Of a stretch of DNA of 64,000 bases, positions 27,602 through 37,234 are shown piece by piece. The stretch lies in the NCBI GenBank assembly GCA_913056195.1, contig CAJXMF010000004.1, positions 1-64,000 of the forward strand. The letters run 5' to 3'. The notes under the pieces are model-generated. The model was not told the DNA's origin. It saw nothing but the letters and a program-made list of their open reading frames with translations, and ran no database searches. A program made the position numbers and the translations under genes. Origin of the DNA: an uncultured Methylococcaceae bacterium (lineage in GTDB: Bacteria; Pseudomonadota; Gammaproteobacteria; Methylococcales; Methylomonadaceae). Every line of letters starts with the position of its first letter. Positions within the stretch are counted from its first letter, which is position 1.

Positions 27602-28165
27602 TCAGGCATGAGATGCCACAATCTTTTTAACCGGCCCGAATGATTTTCGATGCAATGCGGTGACGCCATTTTGTTGCAGGCATTGTAAATGCAAGCGGGT
27701 TGGATAGCCTTTATGCTGAGCGAAGCCATAGCCCGGATACAGTTGCTCAAGCATCAACATTTCGTCATCGCGGCTCACTTTCGCCAATATTGACGCCGCT
27801 GAAATTTCGGCAACCGAACCATCGCCCCCGATGATGGTTTCGCCTGGGCAAGGTAAGTCAGGATAAAAGCACCCATCAACACGGGCAAAATCCGGCATAC
27901 AACCCAAGCCTGAAAAAGCCCGCTTCATTGCCAGCAAAGAGGCTTGATGAATATTGATCTGATCTATTTCGCTGGCTTCACAACGACCAATGCTCCAGAA
28001 CCGGGCTTTTGCACGAATTTCCTGCGCCAGTTGACGGCGTTTTTTATCACTGATTTTCTTGGAATCGGCCAAACCTGTAATCGGCTGATCGTTATCCAGC
28101 ACCACAGCCGCTGCAAGCACGGGGCCGACGAGACAACCCCGACCCACCTCATCTAAACCTGCCAC
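27602..28165 (-). CDS. rnhB: Ribonuclease HII
   Basis: A 187-residue enzyme that cuts RNA in RNA-DNA hybrids and single ribonucleotides in DNA. The catalytic start MAGLDEVGRGCLVGPVLAAA holds the Asp-Glu pair, and DGSVAEISAASILAKVSRDD is the later conserved segment. The start is a GTG at 28165, 11 bases after lpxA's stop. There is no strong ribosome site, and the family core begins right there, so translation probably depends on lpxA. The order lpxA-rnhB is normal for gammaproteobacteria (lpxB, often between them, is absent here). Confidence 0.95.
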   Translation of the reverse strand: MAGLDEVGRGCLVGPVLAAAVVLDNDQPITGLADSKKISDKKRRQLAQEIRAKARFWSIGRCEASEIDQINIHQASLLAMKRAFSGLGCMPDFARVDGCFYPDLPCPGETIIGGDGSVAEISAASILAKVSRDDEMLMLEQLYPGYGFAQHKGYPTRLHLQCLQQNGVTALHRKSFGPVKKIVASHA

Positions 28166-28176
28166 ACAGTCGTTAT

Positions 28177-28947
28177 TTATCGCAGAATCCCTCGTGTCAC
28201 ATTACGCAAAAAACTGACCATACGGGACAATTGGTCGCTATCCCCGGCCAGCTCTTCGATTTCTTCGATGGCATCTTCGATTTTGAGATTGTTTTTATAC
28301 AAAATCTTGTAGGCTTTGCGAATCAAGCGAATATCTTTGGCCGAGATACCATTACGTTCCATGCCTACCGAATTGATACCATGCGGGCGTGTCGGCCGGC
28401 CTCCAACCATCACATAAGGTGGAATATCTTGCGTAATCGCACTGCCCATGGCGGAAAAACTGTATTCGCCAATCTGAGTGAATTGATGTACCAAGGTAAA
28501 GCCACCGAGAATCACATGATCGCCCAAATGAACATGGCCGGCTATGGATGCGCCATTAGCCATAATGACATGATCGCCCACCACGCAATCATGCGCGACG
28601 TGAGCATAGGCCATAAACAGGTTATCACTGCCAATCAGGGTTAATCCGCGATCTTGAACGGTGCCGCGATGAATCGTGACAAACTCACGAATGACATTCC
28701 GATCGCCAATTTCCAGCCGCGTGACTTCATTGGCATATTTTTTATCTTGTGGATCTTCACCAATGGACGAAAACTGATAAATATGATTATCCCGCCCTAT
28801 CGCGGTCGGGCCTTTAATCACGACATGCGGTTCAATCACCGTTCCCATTTCAATCTGAACGCCCGGCCCGATAATGCTGAACGGGCCGATTTCCACATCA
28901 TCTTCAATATCGGCTTCAGGCGATACAACCGCACGCGGATCAATCAT
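28177..28947 (-). CDS. lpxA: UDP-GlcNAc O-acyltransferase
   Basis: 256 residues from the ATG at 28947 ([21 protein letters not shown]). The frame runs on upstream inside fabZ, but this ATG overlaps fabZ's stop (ATGA) and matches the family start. It is a left-handed beta-helix of hexapeptide repeats through about residue 185, followed by a helical tail. It adds the 3-hydroxyacyl chain to UDP-GlcNAc, the first step of lipid A synthesis, in the cytoplasm. [20 protein letters not shown] contains the catalytic His region. Confidence 0.97.
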   Translation of the reverse strand: MIDPRAVVSPEADIEDDVEIGPFSIIGPGVQIEMGTVIEPHVVIKGPTAIGRDNHIYQFSSIGEDPQDKKYANEVTRLEIGDRNVIREFVTIHRGTVQDRGLTLIGSDNLFMAYAHVAHDCVVGDHVIMANGASIAGHVHLGDHVILGGFTLVHQFTQIGEYSFSAMGSAITQDIPPYVMVGGRPTRPHGINSVGMERNGISAKDIRLIRKAYKILYKNNLKIEDAIEEIEELAGDSDQLSRMVSFLRNVTRGILR

Positions 28948-29390
28948 TGCGGCACCGAGGCGGCGCACATAATCTGTGCACGCGCCGCTAACTGTCCATC
29001 GACACTGGCCTGGCAATCAAACGTCCAGATATGGCGCTTACGATTGACCAACACCGCTTCTAATTCCAACCTGTCACCCGGAACCACCTGCTTTTTGAAG
29101 CGTGCTTTATCAATACCCGCTAAAAAATAAACGGTGCCCGATACACAGTTTTCATCGCTCTGAGAGGTCAGCAATGCTGTGGTTTGTGCTAAAGCTTCCA
29201 TAAGCAAAACCCCAGGCATGACCGGCAACTCAGGAAAATGTCCCTGAAAGAAAGGTTCGTTGATGCTGACATTTTTTATCGCCAGCATGCGCTCACCCGG
29301 CTCACACTGCAACACCTTGTCGACCAGTAAAAATGGATAACGATGTGGCAGTAATTCGGTAATTTTTGCAATATCTAAATAGGCTGTCAT
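28944..29390 (-). CDS. fabZ: 3-hydroxyacyl-ACP dehydratase
   Basis: A 148-residue hot-dog-fold enzyme of fatty acid synthesis. [14 protein letters not shown] with the catalytic His, and [20 protein letters not shown] with the catalytic Glu, are unmistakable. It competes with LpxA for 3-hydroxyacyl-ACP, and the two genes overlap by 4 bases. It follows skp directly; in most relatives lpxD sits between skp and fabZ, but here it does not. Confidence 0.97.
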   Translation of the reverse strand: MTAYLDIAKITELLPHRYPFLLVDKVLQCEPGERMLAIKNVSINEPFFQGHFPELPVMPGVLLMEALAQTTALLTSQSDENCVSGTVYFLAGIDKARFKKQVVPGDRLELEAVLVNRKRHIWTFDCQASVDGQLAARAQIMCAASVPQ

Positions 29391-29404
29391 CAGTCAGTAT
29401 TCGC

Positions 29405-29908
29405 TTAGTCCGACAATTGTTTCAGTTTGCTCTGAACTTGCGCGGTCACATCGACTTTGTCGCTGGCGTAAATAACACCATCGGTTAACAACAGATCAAA
29501 GCTTTGATCTTTGGCCAAGGCTCTGATAGCTTCGACGATACGGCGTTGTAATTTACCCAGCTCTTCATTTCGGCGCATGTTAAAGTCTTCCTGAAATTCC
29601 TGCTGAGAACGCTTTGCTTCACGCTTTTTGGCAATAATATCGCGTTCCAACTTGCGACGTTCAGATTCACTCATCACCGAAGCATCACGCGCCAGTTTTT
29701 CTTCCAGCGTCTGAATTTCTTTTTGCTGCGCCACCAGGTGTTTATCGCGTGGTTTAAATTCCTGCTCCAGCCGTTTTTTGGCTTTTGCGGCCTGTGGTGC
29801 TGTTTCCAGCACTTTCGCCACATTCACAAAGCCAACTTTCAATTCCGCATAGCTGATATTCGTTACAAAGACTAACGCCAGGAAAAAAGCGATTTTTGTT
29901 TTCATCAT
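29405..29908 (-). CDS. skp: Skp/OmpH periplasmic chaperone
   Basis: A 167-residue protein with a signal peptide (MMKTKIAFFLALVFVTNISYA) followed by ELKVGFVNVAKVLE and a long charged coiled coil (about 40-125). This is the Skp/OmpH pattern: a trimeric chaperone that carries unfolded outer-membrane proteins to the BAM machine. It lies downstream of bamA across a 160-base spacer that contains a TATAAT box, so it may have its own promoter as well. Confidence 0.93.
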   Translation of the reverse strand: MMKTKIAFFLALVFVTNISYAELKVGFVNVAKVLETAPQAAKAKKRLEQEFKPRDKHLVAQQKEIQTLEEKLARDASVMSESERRKLERDIIAKKREAKRSQQEFQEDFNMRRNEELGKLQRRIVEAIRALAKDQSFDLLLTDGVIYASDKVDVTAQVQSKLKQLSD

Positions 29909-29942
29909 TAACCATCCTCAGGTTTATGTCATAAAGTGTTTA

Positions 29943-29948
29943 ATTATA
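29943..29948 (-). promoter_or_regulatory. Candidate -10 box for skp
   Basis: Read on the minus strand this is a perfect TATAAT, 35 bases upstream of the skp start. No good -35 hexamer stands at 16-18 bases, so the call rests on the -10 and on the 160-base gap after bamA. It would allow the skp-fabZ-lpxA-rnhB run to be transcribed apart from bamA. Confidence 0.35.
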
Positions 29949-30068
29949 GGGGAAAAGTAATTCATACTCTACACACAGAAGCGTTAATCACTTCAACAGC
30001 CCGTTTTCAGCAAGCCTTCGACAAAAAACAAATCATCGGTATGCTAGGCAATTCGCAATAAATATAAA

Positions 30069-32342
30069 TTAAAATCCCGATCCAAATGAAAATTGAAAAG
30101 ACTGTTTATTGTCATTTGGTTTCGAATTCATCGGCACCGCAACACTCACCGTCAATGCACCGAATGGGGACAACCACTCCCCCGAAATACCGACAGAGTA
30201 ACGCATATTGCTAAATGTAAATGTTTTATTAATCGTACCGGCATCGACAAATGCCCCCATCCGTACCGACTTGCTATCCTGCATAAATGGCACCGGAAAC
30301 AACAATTCCGCCTTACCCACAATTTTACTAGCGCCACCGAAAGCGCGGTTATTGGAATCCCGAGGACCTAAGGTATTCGCTTTAAATCCGCGTATTGAGC
30401 GTACGCCACCGGCGAAATAATGTTCGAAAAACGGTAAAGACTTGGTATTGCCATAGCCATCGCCATAAGCCGCCTCACCGAGCAAACGAAAGGTAAAATC
30501 TTTACTGATAGGAAAATACTGTTGCTGTTTGTATGAGACTTTATAGTAGGTTAAATCACTACCGGGTACCGTAGCCAGTGCAGAAAAGCGCTGCTGCCCA
30601 CCGGATGTCGGAAACAAGGCCCGGTTCAAGGTATCATGGGTCCAACCGACAGCTGCCGAAATCGTAAGGAATGATTTACCTTGCTGCGAAACAAAATCTT
30701 TGATTTCAGTGGAGGTAAATGACCCCGTTTTCAGCGTCGTGTATTTAGCATCAAAATTAAAGCGCAAGCGATCAAATTCATTTAACGGTATTCCAAAATT
30801 AAAACCCGTATTGATGACATCGGTTGTATAGTTCGAAATATTGGCATTATTGGCATTGCGCGATACATAACCTAAATCATACCCCATACTGACGCCATCG
30901 AGTGTATAGTAAGGATTAAAATAACCGAACCGATATTGCGTGGTCACAGAACTGTTATTAAATGCCAGGTTGACTCGCTTACCGGTGCCAAACACATTAT
31001 CTTGCGACACATTAGCATTAATGATCAACCCTTGTGTTTGTGAAAAACCGATCCCGGCCGACAAATTCCCGGATGACCGCTCGGTGACTGAATAATTGAC
31101 ATCCACCTGATCCGATGTTCCCACTACGGGTGGTGTTTCCACATTGACATCCTTAAAATAACCTAAGCGTTTCAACCGTGTTTTAGAACGCTCAATCTTC
31201 TGAGTCACCGCCCAGGCCGCTTCCATTTGGCGCATTTCCCGGCGCAATACTTCGTCCCGGGTTTTTGTATTGCCTTTCATATTGATACGACGGACATAGA
31301 CACGTTTTCCGGGATCGACAAAAAACGTCATCACAACCGTTTTATTTTTTTCATCAATTTCCGGCACCATATTGACGTTGGCAAAGAGATAGCCCTCATC
31401 ACCGAGACGATCCGAAATCGCCTTTGACGTCAATGTGGCATTTTTACGCGAAAAAATCTCCCCCGGACCGACTTGAACATGATCAATCAACTCTTGCGGC
31501 GGCACGACAAGATTACCGGTCAAGCGCACCTTTTCCAAAGTATATAAATCACCTTCCTTGATATTGATGGTGATATAAATTTCCTTTTTATCGGGCGTCA
31601 AAGTGACTTGTGTCGAATCGATGCCGAATTTGATATAACCCCGATCCAAATAATACGAGCGTAATCTTTCCAAATCCGCAGACAGTTTTTGCTTGGCGTA
31701 TTGATCGTCTTTGGTATAGAACGACAGCCAGTTTGTTGGCCTTAATTCAAATAAACCCAGTAAGGTATCACTATCGAATGTTTTATTGCCGACCAGGTTG
31801 ATTTGCTTGATTTTTGCGACCCGGCCTTCTGAAATTTTAATCAGTATGGCCACCCGGTTACGGGTTAATTGTGTCACTTCGGTTTTTATTTTGACGCCGT
31901 ATTTACCATGACTGAAATATTGTCGCGTCAATTCCTGTTCGACTTTTTCCAGTAATTGCCGATTAAACACCTTGCCTTCCGACAGACCGATCGTATTCAA
32001 GGCTTTTTCCAGGTCTGCCTTCTTGATGTCTTTATTGCCTTCAAAAATAATTTTGGCAACCGAGGGACGTTCCTGCACATGCACAATCAACACGTCGCCG
32101 GATCGCTCCAAGGCCACATCTTTGAAAAAACCGGTTTTAAACAACGCCCGAATCGCGGCGGCGGCTTTTTGCGAGGTAAAATCTTCACCGACACTGACGG
32201 GCAAATAGTTAAACACGGTGCCGGCAGAAATGCGTTGCAGACCAAAAACCTGGATATCTTTAACCACAAAGGCATGAGCGCCTCTGGCAACACATAGCAT
32301 CAGGAAAAGGATTAAAACCTGAAAAAGTCGCGCTGTTTTCAA
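30069..32342 (-). CDS. bamA: Outer membrane protein assembly factor BamA
   Basis: A 757-residue protein. The signal peptide ends RGAHA before [14 protein letters not shown]. Five POTRA domains fill about 25-420, and a beta-barrel fills the rest, ending in phenylalanine (FQFSFGSGF) as outer-membrane proteins do. The barrel contains [24 protein letters not shown], the VRGF/Y motif of the Omp85 family in loop 6. It inserts beta-barrel proteins into the outer membrane. The usual rseP upstream is missing; epmA lies upstream instead, 39 bases away on the same strand. Confidence 0.97.
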   Translation of the reverse strand: MKTARLFQVLILFLMLCVARGAHAFVVKDIQVFGLQRISAGTVFNYLPVSVGEDFTSQKAAAAIRALFKTGFFKDVALERSGDVLIVHVQERPSVAKIIFEGNKDIKKADLEKALNTIGLSEGKVFNRQLLEKVEQELTRQYFSHGKYGVKIKTEVTQLTRNRVAILIKISEGRVAKIKQINLVGNKTFDSDTLLGLFELRPTNWLSFYTKDDQYAKQKLSADLERLRSYYLDRGYIKFGIDSTQVTLTPDKKEIYITINIKEGDLYTLEKVRLTGNLVVPPQELIDHVQVGPGEIFSRKNATLTSKAISDRLGDEGYLFANVNMVPEIDEKNKTVVMTFFVDPGKRVYVRRINMKGNTKTRDEVLRREMRQMEAAWAVTQKIERSKTRLKRLGYFKDVNVETPPVVGTSDQVDVNYSVTERSSGNLSAGIGFSQTQGLIINANVSQDNVFGTGKRVNLAFNNSSVTTQYRFGYFNPYYTLDGVSMGYDLGYVSRNANNANISNYTTDVINTGFNFGIPLNEFDRLRFNFDAKYTTLKTGSFTSTEIKDFVSQQGKSFLTISAAVGWTHDTLNRALFPTSGGQQRFSALATVPGSDLTYYKVSYKQQQYFPISKDFTFRLLGEAAYGDGYGNTKSLPFFEHYFAGGVRSIRGFKANTLGPRDSNNRAFGGASKIVGKAELLFPVPFMQDSKSVRMGAFVDAGTINKTFTFSNMRYSVGISGEWLSPFGALTVSVAVPMNSKPNDNKQSFQFSFGSGF

Positions 32343-32381
32343 AAGATTAGTCCGGTTAAAATAAAAATGCTCTGGATTATA

Positions 32382-33356
32382 TCACGCTCTTGTGACAGGA
32401 AAGGTTAAGACCTCATCGATTGATGTTTTATTCAGTAGAATCATCAACAGCCGATCCAGGCCTATCGCAATACCACTGCACTCGGGCAATCCTGCCTGCA
32501 ACGCCGCCAGAAAACGTCTGTCTTTCTCAACCTCAGGCAATCCATGCTGGCGACGCCAGGCCACCTCCCGGTCAAAGCGCTGCGCCTGCTCGTCGGCATC
32601 CGTCAGCTCCCGAAAGCCATTCCCCAACTCAACCCCATCAACGAAGACCTCAAAACGTTCGGCAAGCCGGGGATTTTCAGGATGAATCCGGGCCAATGCG
32701 GACTGAAGGGCCGGATAATGATATACCCGATATAAACAGCCTGCTTTCATTTTAGGCTGTACGACATGGGAGAATATAAAATCCAGCCATACGCCGTGAT
32801 CCTCTACGCATATTTCAATGGCCTCGTGCAAATTTTCACGCCGCACAAAAGCCTGCCACATTGGCAAATCGAACACTAATGGATCGAGCCCTGTCGTCTG
32901 CTGAAAAATGTCCTGATAACTTATCGGTGGCAAAATCTGCAATGCGCGCCGGGGCAAAACCAGGTGCTCGAACAGTTCAGCCACTTCCTGCATTAAATCC
33001 TGCAAAGTAAAATCAAGCCGATACCATTCCAGAATAGTAAATTCAGGATTATGAAAACGACCCGATTCACTATTGCGAAATGCCTTACAGATTTGATAAA
33101 TACAACCACTGCCGGCGGCCAACAACCGTTTCATGGCAAATTCCGGCGATGTCTGCAAAAACAAGCGGGGATTGTCCGGTGGATCATTAAACCGGGTGCT
33201 GAAAAAATCCAGCTGCGGATCGGTTCCCGTCGCATGACATAGTAGCGGCGTTTCCACCTCCAGCACCGCGCGCTGCTGAAAAAACTGACGAACAGCTATC
33301 AACATCTCGGCACGTTCGTGCATCACATCTAATGCACAACGCGGCCGCCAATCCAT
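32382..33356 (-). CDS. epmA: EF-P lysyl ligase EpmA
   Basis: About 324 residues from the ATG at 33356 (MDWRPRCALD); a TTG three codons earlier, which overlaps efp's end, is the alternative. It is a short class II lysyl-tRNA-synthetase-like catalytic domain without the anticodon-binding part: VETPLLCHATGTDPQLDFFS, FLQTSPEFAMKRLLAAGSGCIYQICKAFR (motif 2 region), and GIAIGLDRLLMILL (motif 3). It ligates beta-lysine to Lys34 of EF-P. It follows efp with no spacer, and epmB is divergent from efp, so the modification set is together. Confidence 0.95.
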   Translation of the reverse strand: MDWRPRCALDVMHERAEMLIAVRQFFQQRAVLEVETPLLCHATGTDPQLDFFSTRFNDPPDNPRLFLQTSPEFAMKRLLAAGSGCIYQICKAFRNSESGRFHNPEFTILEWYRLDFTLQDLMQEVAELFEHLVLPRRALQILPPISYQDIFQQTTGLDPLVFDLPMWQAFVRRENLHEAIEICVEDHGVWLDFIFSHVVQPKMKAGCLYRVYHYPALQSALARIHPENPRLAERFEVFVDGVELGNGFRELTDADEQAQRFDREVAWRRQHGLPEVEKDRRFLAALQAGLPECSGIAIGLDRLLMILLNKTSIDEVLTFPVTRA

Positions 33357-33365
33357 GTGTTTCAA

Positions 33366-33935
33366 TTACTCTTTAACGCGGGAGACATACTCGCCGCTGC
33401 GCGTATCCACCTTAATCACCTCACCCGTCTGCACAAACAACGGCACCCGAACGACTGCACCCGTTTCCAATGTGGCCGGTTTACCACCGCCACCCGAGGT
33501 ATCGCCTTTCAAGCCCGGATCGGTTTCAGTAATCGCCAGTTCGACAAAATTAGGTGGCGAAACGCTCAAAGGCGAATCATTCCATAGTGTCACAACACAC
33601 ATATCCTGTTCTTTCAGCCATTGTTTGGCCTCGGCGACGGCATTAGCATCGGCCTGATATTGTTCAAAGGTATCCGGCACCATAAAATACCAGAACTCGC
33701 CATCGTTATAGAGATACTGCATATCGATTTCAACGACATCAGCCCCTTCTACCGTTTCACCCGACTTGAATGTTCGCTCAATCACCCGGCCATTTTTTAA
33801 ATTTCGAACCTTGACTCGATTAAATGCCTGACCTTTACCCGGTTTGACAAACTCGTTTTCAACAATCGAATATGGATCTGAATCCAGCATAATTTTCAGG
33901 CCGGCCTTGAATTCATTGGTGCTATATGTCGCCAT
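33366..33935 (-). CDS. efp: Elongation factor P
   Basis: 189 residues from the ATG at 33935 ([16 protein letters not shown]); the frame extends 12 codons upstream, but the family start and a GAGG ribosome site favour this ATG. It has three beta-barrel domains. K34, in [10 protein letters not shown], is the residue that receives beta-lysine, in the same context as E. coli. EF-P relieves ribosome stalling at proline runs. The adjacent epmA and epmB supply the modification; the hydroxylase epmC is not seen here. Confidence 0.98.
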   Translation of the reverse strand: MATYSTNEFKAGLKIMLDSDPYSIVENEFVKPGKGQAFNRVKVRNLKNGRVIERTFKSGETVEGADVVEIDMQYLYNDGEFWYFMVPDTFEQYQADANAVAEAKQWLKEQDMCVVTLWNDSPLSVSPPNFVELAITETDPGLKGDTSGGGGKPATLETGAVVRVPLFVQTGEVIKVDTRSGEYVSRVKE

Positions 33936-33969
33936 TTTTCCTCGCGTGAACAAACCATAAAGATAAAGC

Positions 33970-33997
33970 ATTATAATGGATAGATTTCGCTATTCAA
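33970..33997 (-). promoter_or_regulatory. efp: Sigma-70-type promoter for efp
   Basis: On the minus strand, TTGAAT (33997-33992) is followed after 16 bases by a perfect TATAAT (33975-33970), about 35 bases upstream of the efp ATG. The -35 box lies within the first codons of the divergent epmB gene, and the -10 abuts the epmB ATG. Transcription of the two genes may therefore interfere. Confidence 0.6.
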
Positions 33998-35031
33998 CTG
34001 CTTTGATCAGAAACAAACCCTTGAAAACCATCGACACACTTAATCCAACAGCTTCGGAGTCCTGGCAACAACAACTCAACCATGCGTTCAGCCAGGTTGA
34101 TGCCCTCTGTCATTATTTGAATATTGACATGGACAGCTTGCCTGAACTACAAGCAAATGCCTCATTTCCTGTCAAGGTGCCGCGCTGCTTTGCCGATTGC
34201 ATGGAGCCGGGCAATCCTGATGACCCACTGCTGAAACAAGTCCTTCCCTTGCAGGAAGAAAACATCGCGGTTGCCGGTTTTGTTAGCGATCCGGTCGGCG
34301 ACCTGGCCGCTATGGCTGAAGCCGGCCTCATTCATAAATACCAGGGCCGCGCTCTGCTGATCACGACAGCCGCCTGTGCCATACACTGCCGTTATTGTTT
34401 CCGGCGCAATTTTCCCTACATCGACAATCAAATCACCCCACAAAAACGACATCGCGCACTGGATTATATCGCTCATCATAGCGAACTTGAGGAAATCATC
34501 CTCAGCGGCGGCGACCCTTTACTGCTGAGCGACAACAAGCTGGAACAACTGCTTGAAAACCTGCAAAAGATCCCACACATCAAACGCATTCGACTACACA
34601 GTCGCTTGCCCGTTGTCCTTCCCGCCCGTATCACGCCGCATTTAGTTCAGCTACTCGCCTCCGGCCCGCAAAAAACCATTCTGGTATTGCACGCCAACCA
34701 TCCAAACGAACTCAGTGCACAGGTTGCCGTGGCCTGCCAACAACTTAAATCCAGGAACATTACCCTGCTCAACCAAAGTGTTCTGCTAAAAGGCGTCAAT
34801 GATTGCGCCGATACACTCTACGCTTTAAGTGAAAGACTGTTTGAATGCGATATTCTGCCCTATTATCTGCATCAACTCGACCCGGCTCAAGGCACGGCCC
34901 ACTTCGCCATCAGTGACTCGAAAGCGTTATCCCTATACCATCAAATACAATCCCGATTACCCGGCTATCTGGTGCCTAAACTGGTTCGCGAAATTGCAGG
35001 AGCCGCTTATAAAATACCTTTGATGCGTTAA
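33976..35031 (+). CDS. epmB: EF-P (R)-beta-lysine 2,3-aminomutase EpmB
   Basis: A 351-residue radical-SAM, PLP-dependent enzyme that turns alpha-lysine into beta-lysine for EF-P. The iron-sulfur motif CxxxCxxC is C134, C138, C141 ([16 protein letters not shown]). [12 protein letters not shown] and [16 protein letters not shown] are the family's binding segments, and the PLP lysine lies near the C-terminus in [11 protein letters not shown]. The start ATG has only a weak ribosome site; a TTG at residue 17 is a less likely alternative. Confidence 0.95.
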   Translation: MDRFRYSTALIRNKPLKTIDTLNPTASESWQQQLNHAFSQVDALCHYLNIDMDSLPELQANASFPVKVPRCFADCMEPGNPDDPLLKQVLPLQEENIAVAGFVSDPVGDLAAMAEAGLIHKYQGRALLITTAACAIHCRYCFRRNFPYIDNQITPQKRHRALDYIAHHSELEEIILSGGDPLLLSDNKLEQLLENLQKIPHIKRIRLHSRLPVVLPARITPHLVQLLASGPQKTILVLHANHPNELSAQVAVACQQLKSRNITLLNQSVLLKGVNDCADTLYALSERLFECDILPYYLHQLDPAQGTAHFAISDSKALSLYHQIQSRLPGYLVPKLVREIAGAAYKIPLMR

Positions 35032-35171
35032 CGGGATATTCCAATTGTAATGACTTGCCTATATCCCCCATACCTTATATTATAGAACGGTTACTATCTC
35101 CCAAAAATGAATGATATCCTTTCACGGTTATCAATTTCTAACAACAAGTAACATTCCAAAAGGAAACTACG

Positions 35172-35750
35172 ATGTCAAAAATCTTAGACGAAATTCTGCT
35201 TGCCAACCGCGAATATGCCAGCACCTTTGACAAGGCTGATTTGCCGATGCCTCCAGGCCGGCATTTTGCCATCCTGACCTGCATGGACGCTCGCCTCGAT
35301 CCGGCTAAATATGCGGGATTATCAGAAGGCGACGCACACGTCATCCGCAATGCTGGCGGCCGCGCCAGTGATGACGCCATCCGCTCACTTGTAATTTCAT
35401 ATAAACTGCTGGGTACCCGCGAATGGTTCGTGATTCACCATACCGATTGCGGCATGCAAACATTTACCGATAACGTTATGGAAGACTTGTTAAGTAAAAG
35501 TTTGAAAGCAGCCAGCATTGATGCCAATGGCTGGCATGATTGCTGCGAAGGCCCAGGCTCTGCGGATGGCAAATACATCAAGTGGCTGACCATTAAAGAC
35601 CAGCCCACAAGCGTAACCGAGGACGTCATTCGAATCAAATCACATCCTCTCGTTCCAAGCGACATTCCTGTTTACGGCTATATCTACGATGTTAAATCCG
35701 GCAGTCTGATCGAAGTCCCTGAAGCGACAGAAGCGGGCAAAGTTCAGTAA
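35172..35750 (+). CDS. Beta-class carbonic anhydrase
   Basis: A 192-residue enzyme of the short beta-carbonic-anhydrase type. The zinc ligands are C37 and C93 with H90; D39 and R41 form the CxDxR dyad ([20 protein letters not shown]). It interconverts CO2 and bicarbonate in the cytoplasm. A good AAGGA ribosome site precedes the ATG. It stands alone, with its own hairpin terminator. In a C1-oxidising cell it could feed bicarbonate to carboxylations such as carbamoyl phosphate synthesis (inference). Confidence 0.93.
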   Translation: MSKILDEILLANREYASTFDKADLPMPPGRHFAILTCMDARLDPAKYAGLSEGDAHVIRNAGGRASDDAIRSLVISYKLLGTREWFVIHHTDCGMQTFTDNVMEDLLSKSLKAASIDANGWHDCCEGPGSADGKYIKWLTIKDQPTSVTEDVIRIKSHPLVPSDIPVYGYIYDVKSGSLIEVPEATEAGKVQ

Positions 35751-35763
35751 CTATCGGACCCAT

Positions 35764-35797
35764 AACCACCGGCGTCATGCTTGGGCCGGTGGTTTTC
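35764..35797 (+). terminator. Terminator of the carbonic anhydrase gene
   Basis: A perfect 10-base stem, AACCACCGGC (35764-35773) with GCCGGTGGTT (35785-35794), has an 11-base loop and is followed by T residues. It lies 14 bases after the carbonic anhydrase stop. Confidence 0.75.
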
Positions 35798-35808
35798 TGA
35801 TAAACAAT

Positions 35809-35844
35809 AAAAAAGCCGCCAGGTTTAAAACTGGCGGCTTTTTT
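35809..35844. terminator. Bidirectional rho-independent terminator
   Basis: A 14-base perfect stem (35809-35822 with 35831-35844) contains the GCCGCCAG/CTGGCGGC core flanked by A and T runs, with loop GTTTAAAA. It serves the plus-strand carbonic anhydrase gene and, on the minus strand, ends the glmM-tpiA-secG-tRNA unit directly after the tRNA. Confidence 0.9.
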
Positions 35845-35851
35845 ATTTTTT

Positions 35852-35936
35852 TGGTGCCGATGGCCGGACTTGAACCGGCACGACCGAAGTCACCACCCCC
35901 TCAAGATGGCGTGTCTACCAATTTCACCACATCGGC
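35852..35936 (-). tRNA. leuU: tRNA-Leu(GAG)
   Basis: An 85-base tRNA with the CCA end encoded. The acceptor stem GCCGATG pairs with CATCGGC, and the D-arm is GTGGTGAAATTGGTAGACAC. The anticodon stem CCATC/GGTGG encloses loop TTGAGGG with anticodon GAG. A long variable arm is present, as in class II tRNAs, and the T-arm has GGTTCAAGTCC. It follows secG, the same arrangement as E. coli secG-leuU. Confidence 0.96.
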
Positions 35937-35944
35937 TTATTTGA

Positions 35945-36415
35945 TTATTTTTTTGCGTCGTCAGCTGGGTTTACAACGGCATCCTCAGCTTTCTGCGCAG
36001 TGCTACCCGCGTCTTTGACGTTCGGCGCGACTACTTTTTCACTTGCTTTTTTAGCCGCATCTGTTACAGCTGGCACCTCTTCTGTTGTTGCTGCCGCAGC
36101 CGTTGAACCAGAGCTTTCAGGAACATCGCTGGACAAAGGCACATCAGAAATTTCGGGCGTTTCCATAATATCGGTCGTTTGACCGGTATTACCCGCTATA
36201 AAAGCCAAACCCAAACTCGTCATAAAAAACAATGCTGCAAGTATAGCTGTGGTTCTGGATAGAAAAGATGCTGCACCTTGCGCACCAAAAACAGAACCTG
36301 ACGATCCGCTACCAAAAGCCGCGCCGGCATCCGCCCCTTTTCCATGCTGCATTAAAACCAGCCCGATAACACTCAAGCCCAGTAACACATGGACAACGAT
36401 AATAACCTGATACAT
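35945..36415 (-). CDS. secG: Preprotein translocase subunit SecG
   Basis: A 156-residue membrane protein. Two helices ([19 protein letters not shown] and [20 protein letters not shown]) flank the conserved [24 protein letters not shown]. The C-terminal tail of about 70 residues rich in Ala, Ser, Val and Glu/Asp is longer than in E. coli SecG (110 residues), but such tails are common. It stimulates SecYEG-dependent export. It lies 16 bases after tpiA. Confidence 0.95.
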   Translation of the reverse strand: MYQVIIVVHVLLGLSVIGLVLMQHGKGADAGAAFGSGSSGSVFGAQGAASFLSRTTAILAALFFMTSLGLAFIAGNTGQTTDIMETPEISDVPLSSDVPESSGSTAAAATTEEVPAVTDAAKKASEKVVAPNVKDAGSTAQKAEDAVVNPADDAKK

Positions 36416-36431
36416 ATTTCCCTACTACTTG

Positions 36432-37181
36432 TTAAACTGAGCGATAAATGCTCAAGAATGATTCGGCATCTAATGATGCGCCACCAATCAACCCGCCATC
36501 AATGTCGTTCATAGACAAAAGCTCTCCGGCATTTTCGGGCTTCATGCTGCCACCATAAAGAATTTGTACATTTTTAGCGACGTCCGCATTTTGTTTGGCC
36601 AAGCCTTCACGAATGTATTGGTGAACTTCTTGTGCCTGTTCTGCAGTCGCCGTTTTACCGGTACCAATCGCCCACACGGGTTCGTAAGCAATGACCGCAT
36701 TCGCCAAGGCGTCCACTCCGGCCGCCTCAATGACGACGCCGAGCTGCTGATCAATGACCGAAAAGGTTTTATCCTGTTCGCGTTCTTCCAAAGTTTCGCC
36801 AATACACAAAACCGGCGTCACGCCTTGTTTTTGCGCCTGACAAAAGCGTGCCGCCACGGACGCATCGGTATCGCCATAATAAGTACGACGTTCTGAGTGA
36901 CCCACCAGCGCATAAGTGCACCCGCAATCTTTCAGCATGGTTGCTGAAATTTCACCCGTATAAGCCCCTTTTTCCTGATCGGCGACATTCTGTGCACCCA
37001 GCGCCACAGGAGTTGACTCAATGATACTAAGAACATCAGACAGATAAACAAAAGGAACACAAACGGCTATCCCCTGATCCCCCGCATCCAGGCCAGCAAC
37101 AATCGCTTTTGCAAGCGCTTGACTTTCCGCGCGAGTCCCATTCATTTTCCAGTTTCCCATGATCAAAGTTTGACGCATCAC
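36432..37181 (-). CDS. tpiA: Triosephosphate isomerase
   Basis: A 249-residue TIM barrel that interconverts DHAP and glyceraldehyde-3-phosphate. It carries IMGNWKMNG with the catalytic Lys, ALVGHSERR with the catalytic His, and AYEPVWAIGTGKTAT with the catalytic Glu and the flexible lid. The start could be either of two adjacent ATGs. It sits between glmM and secG, a common gammaproteobacterial order. Confidence 0.98.
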   Translation of the reverse strand: MMRQTLIMGNWKMNGTRAESQALAKAIVAGLDAGDQGIAVCVPFVYLSDVLSIIESTPVALGAQNVADQEKGAYTGEISATMLKDCGCTYALVGHSERRTYYGDTDASVAARFCQAQKQGVTPVLCIGETLEEREQDKTFSVIDQQLGVVIEAAGVDALANAVIAYEPVWAIGTGKTATAEQAQEVHQYIREGLAKQNADVAKNVQILYGGSMKPENAGELLSMNDIDGGLIGGASLDAESFLSIYRSV

Positions 37182-37234
37182 TCAACTCCAGGACAATATA
37201 AAACCCGCTATATTAAAGGGAATGGAACTGTTTT

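Noticed and set aside
28948..29016. Longer lpxA start inside fabZ
   Set aside because: The extra residues are fabZ DNA in another frame; the ATG at 28947 overlaps the fabZ stop and matches the family.
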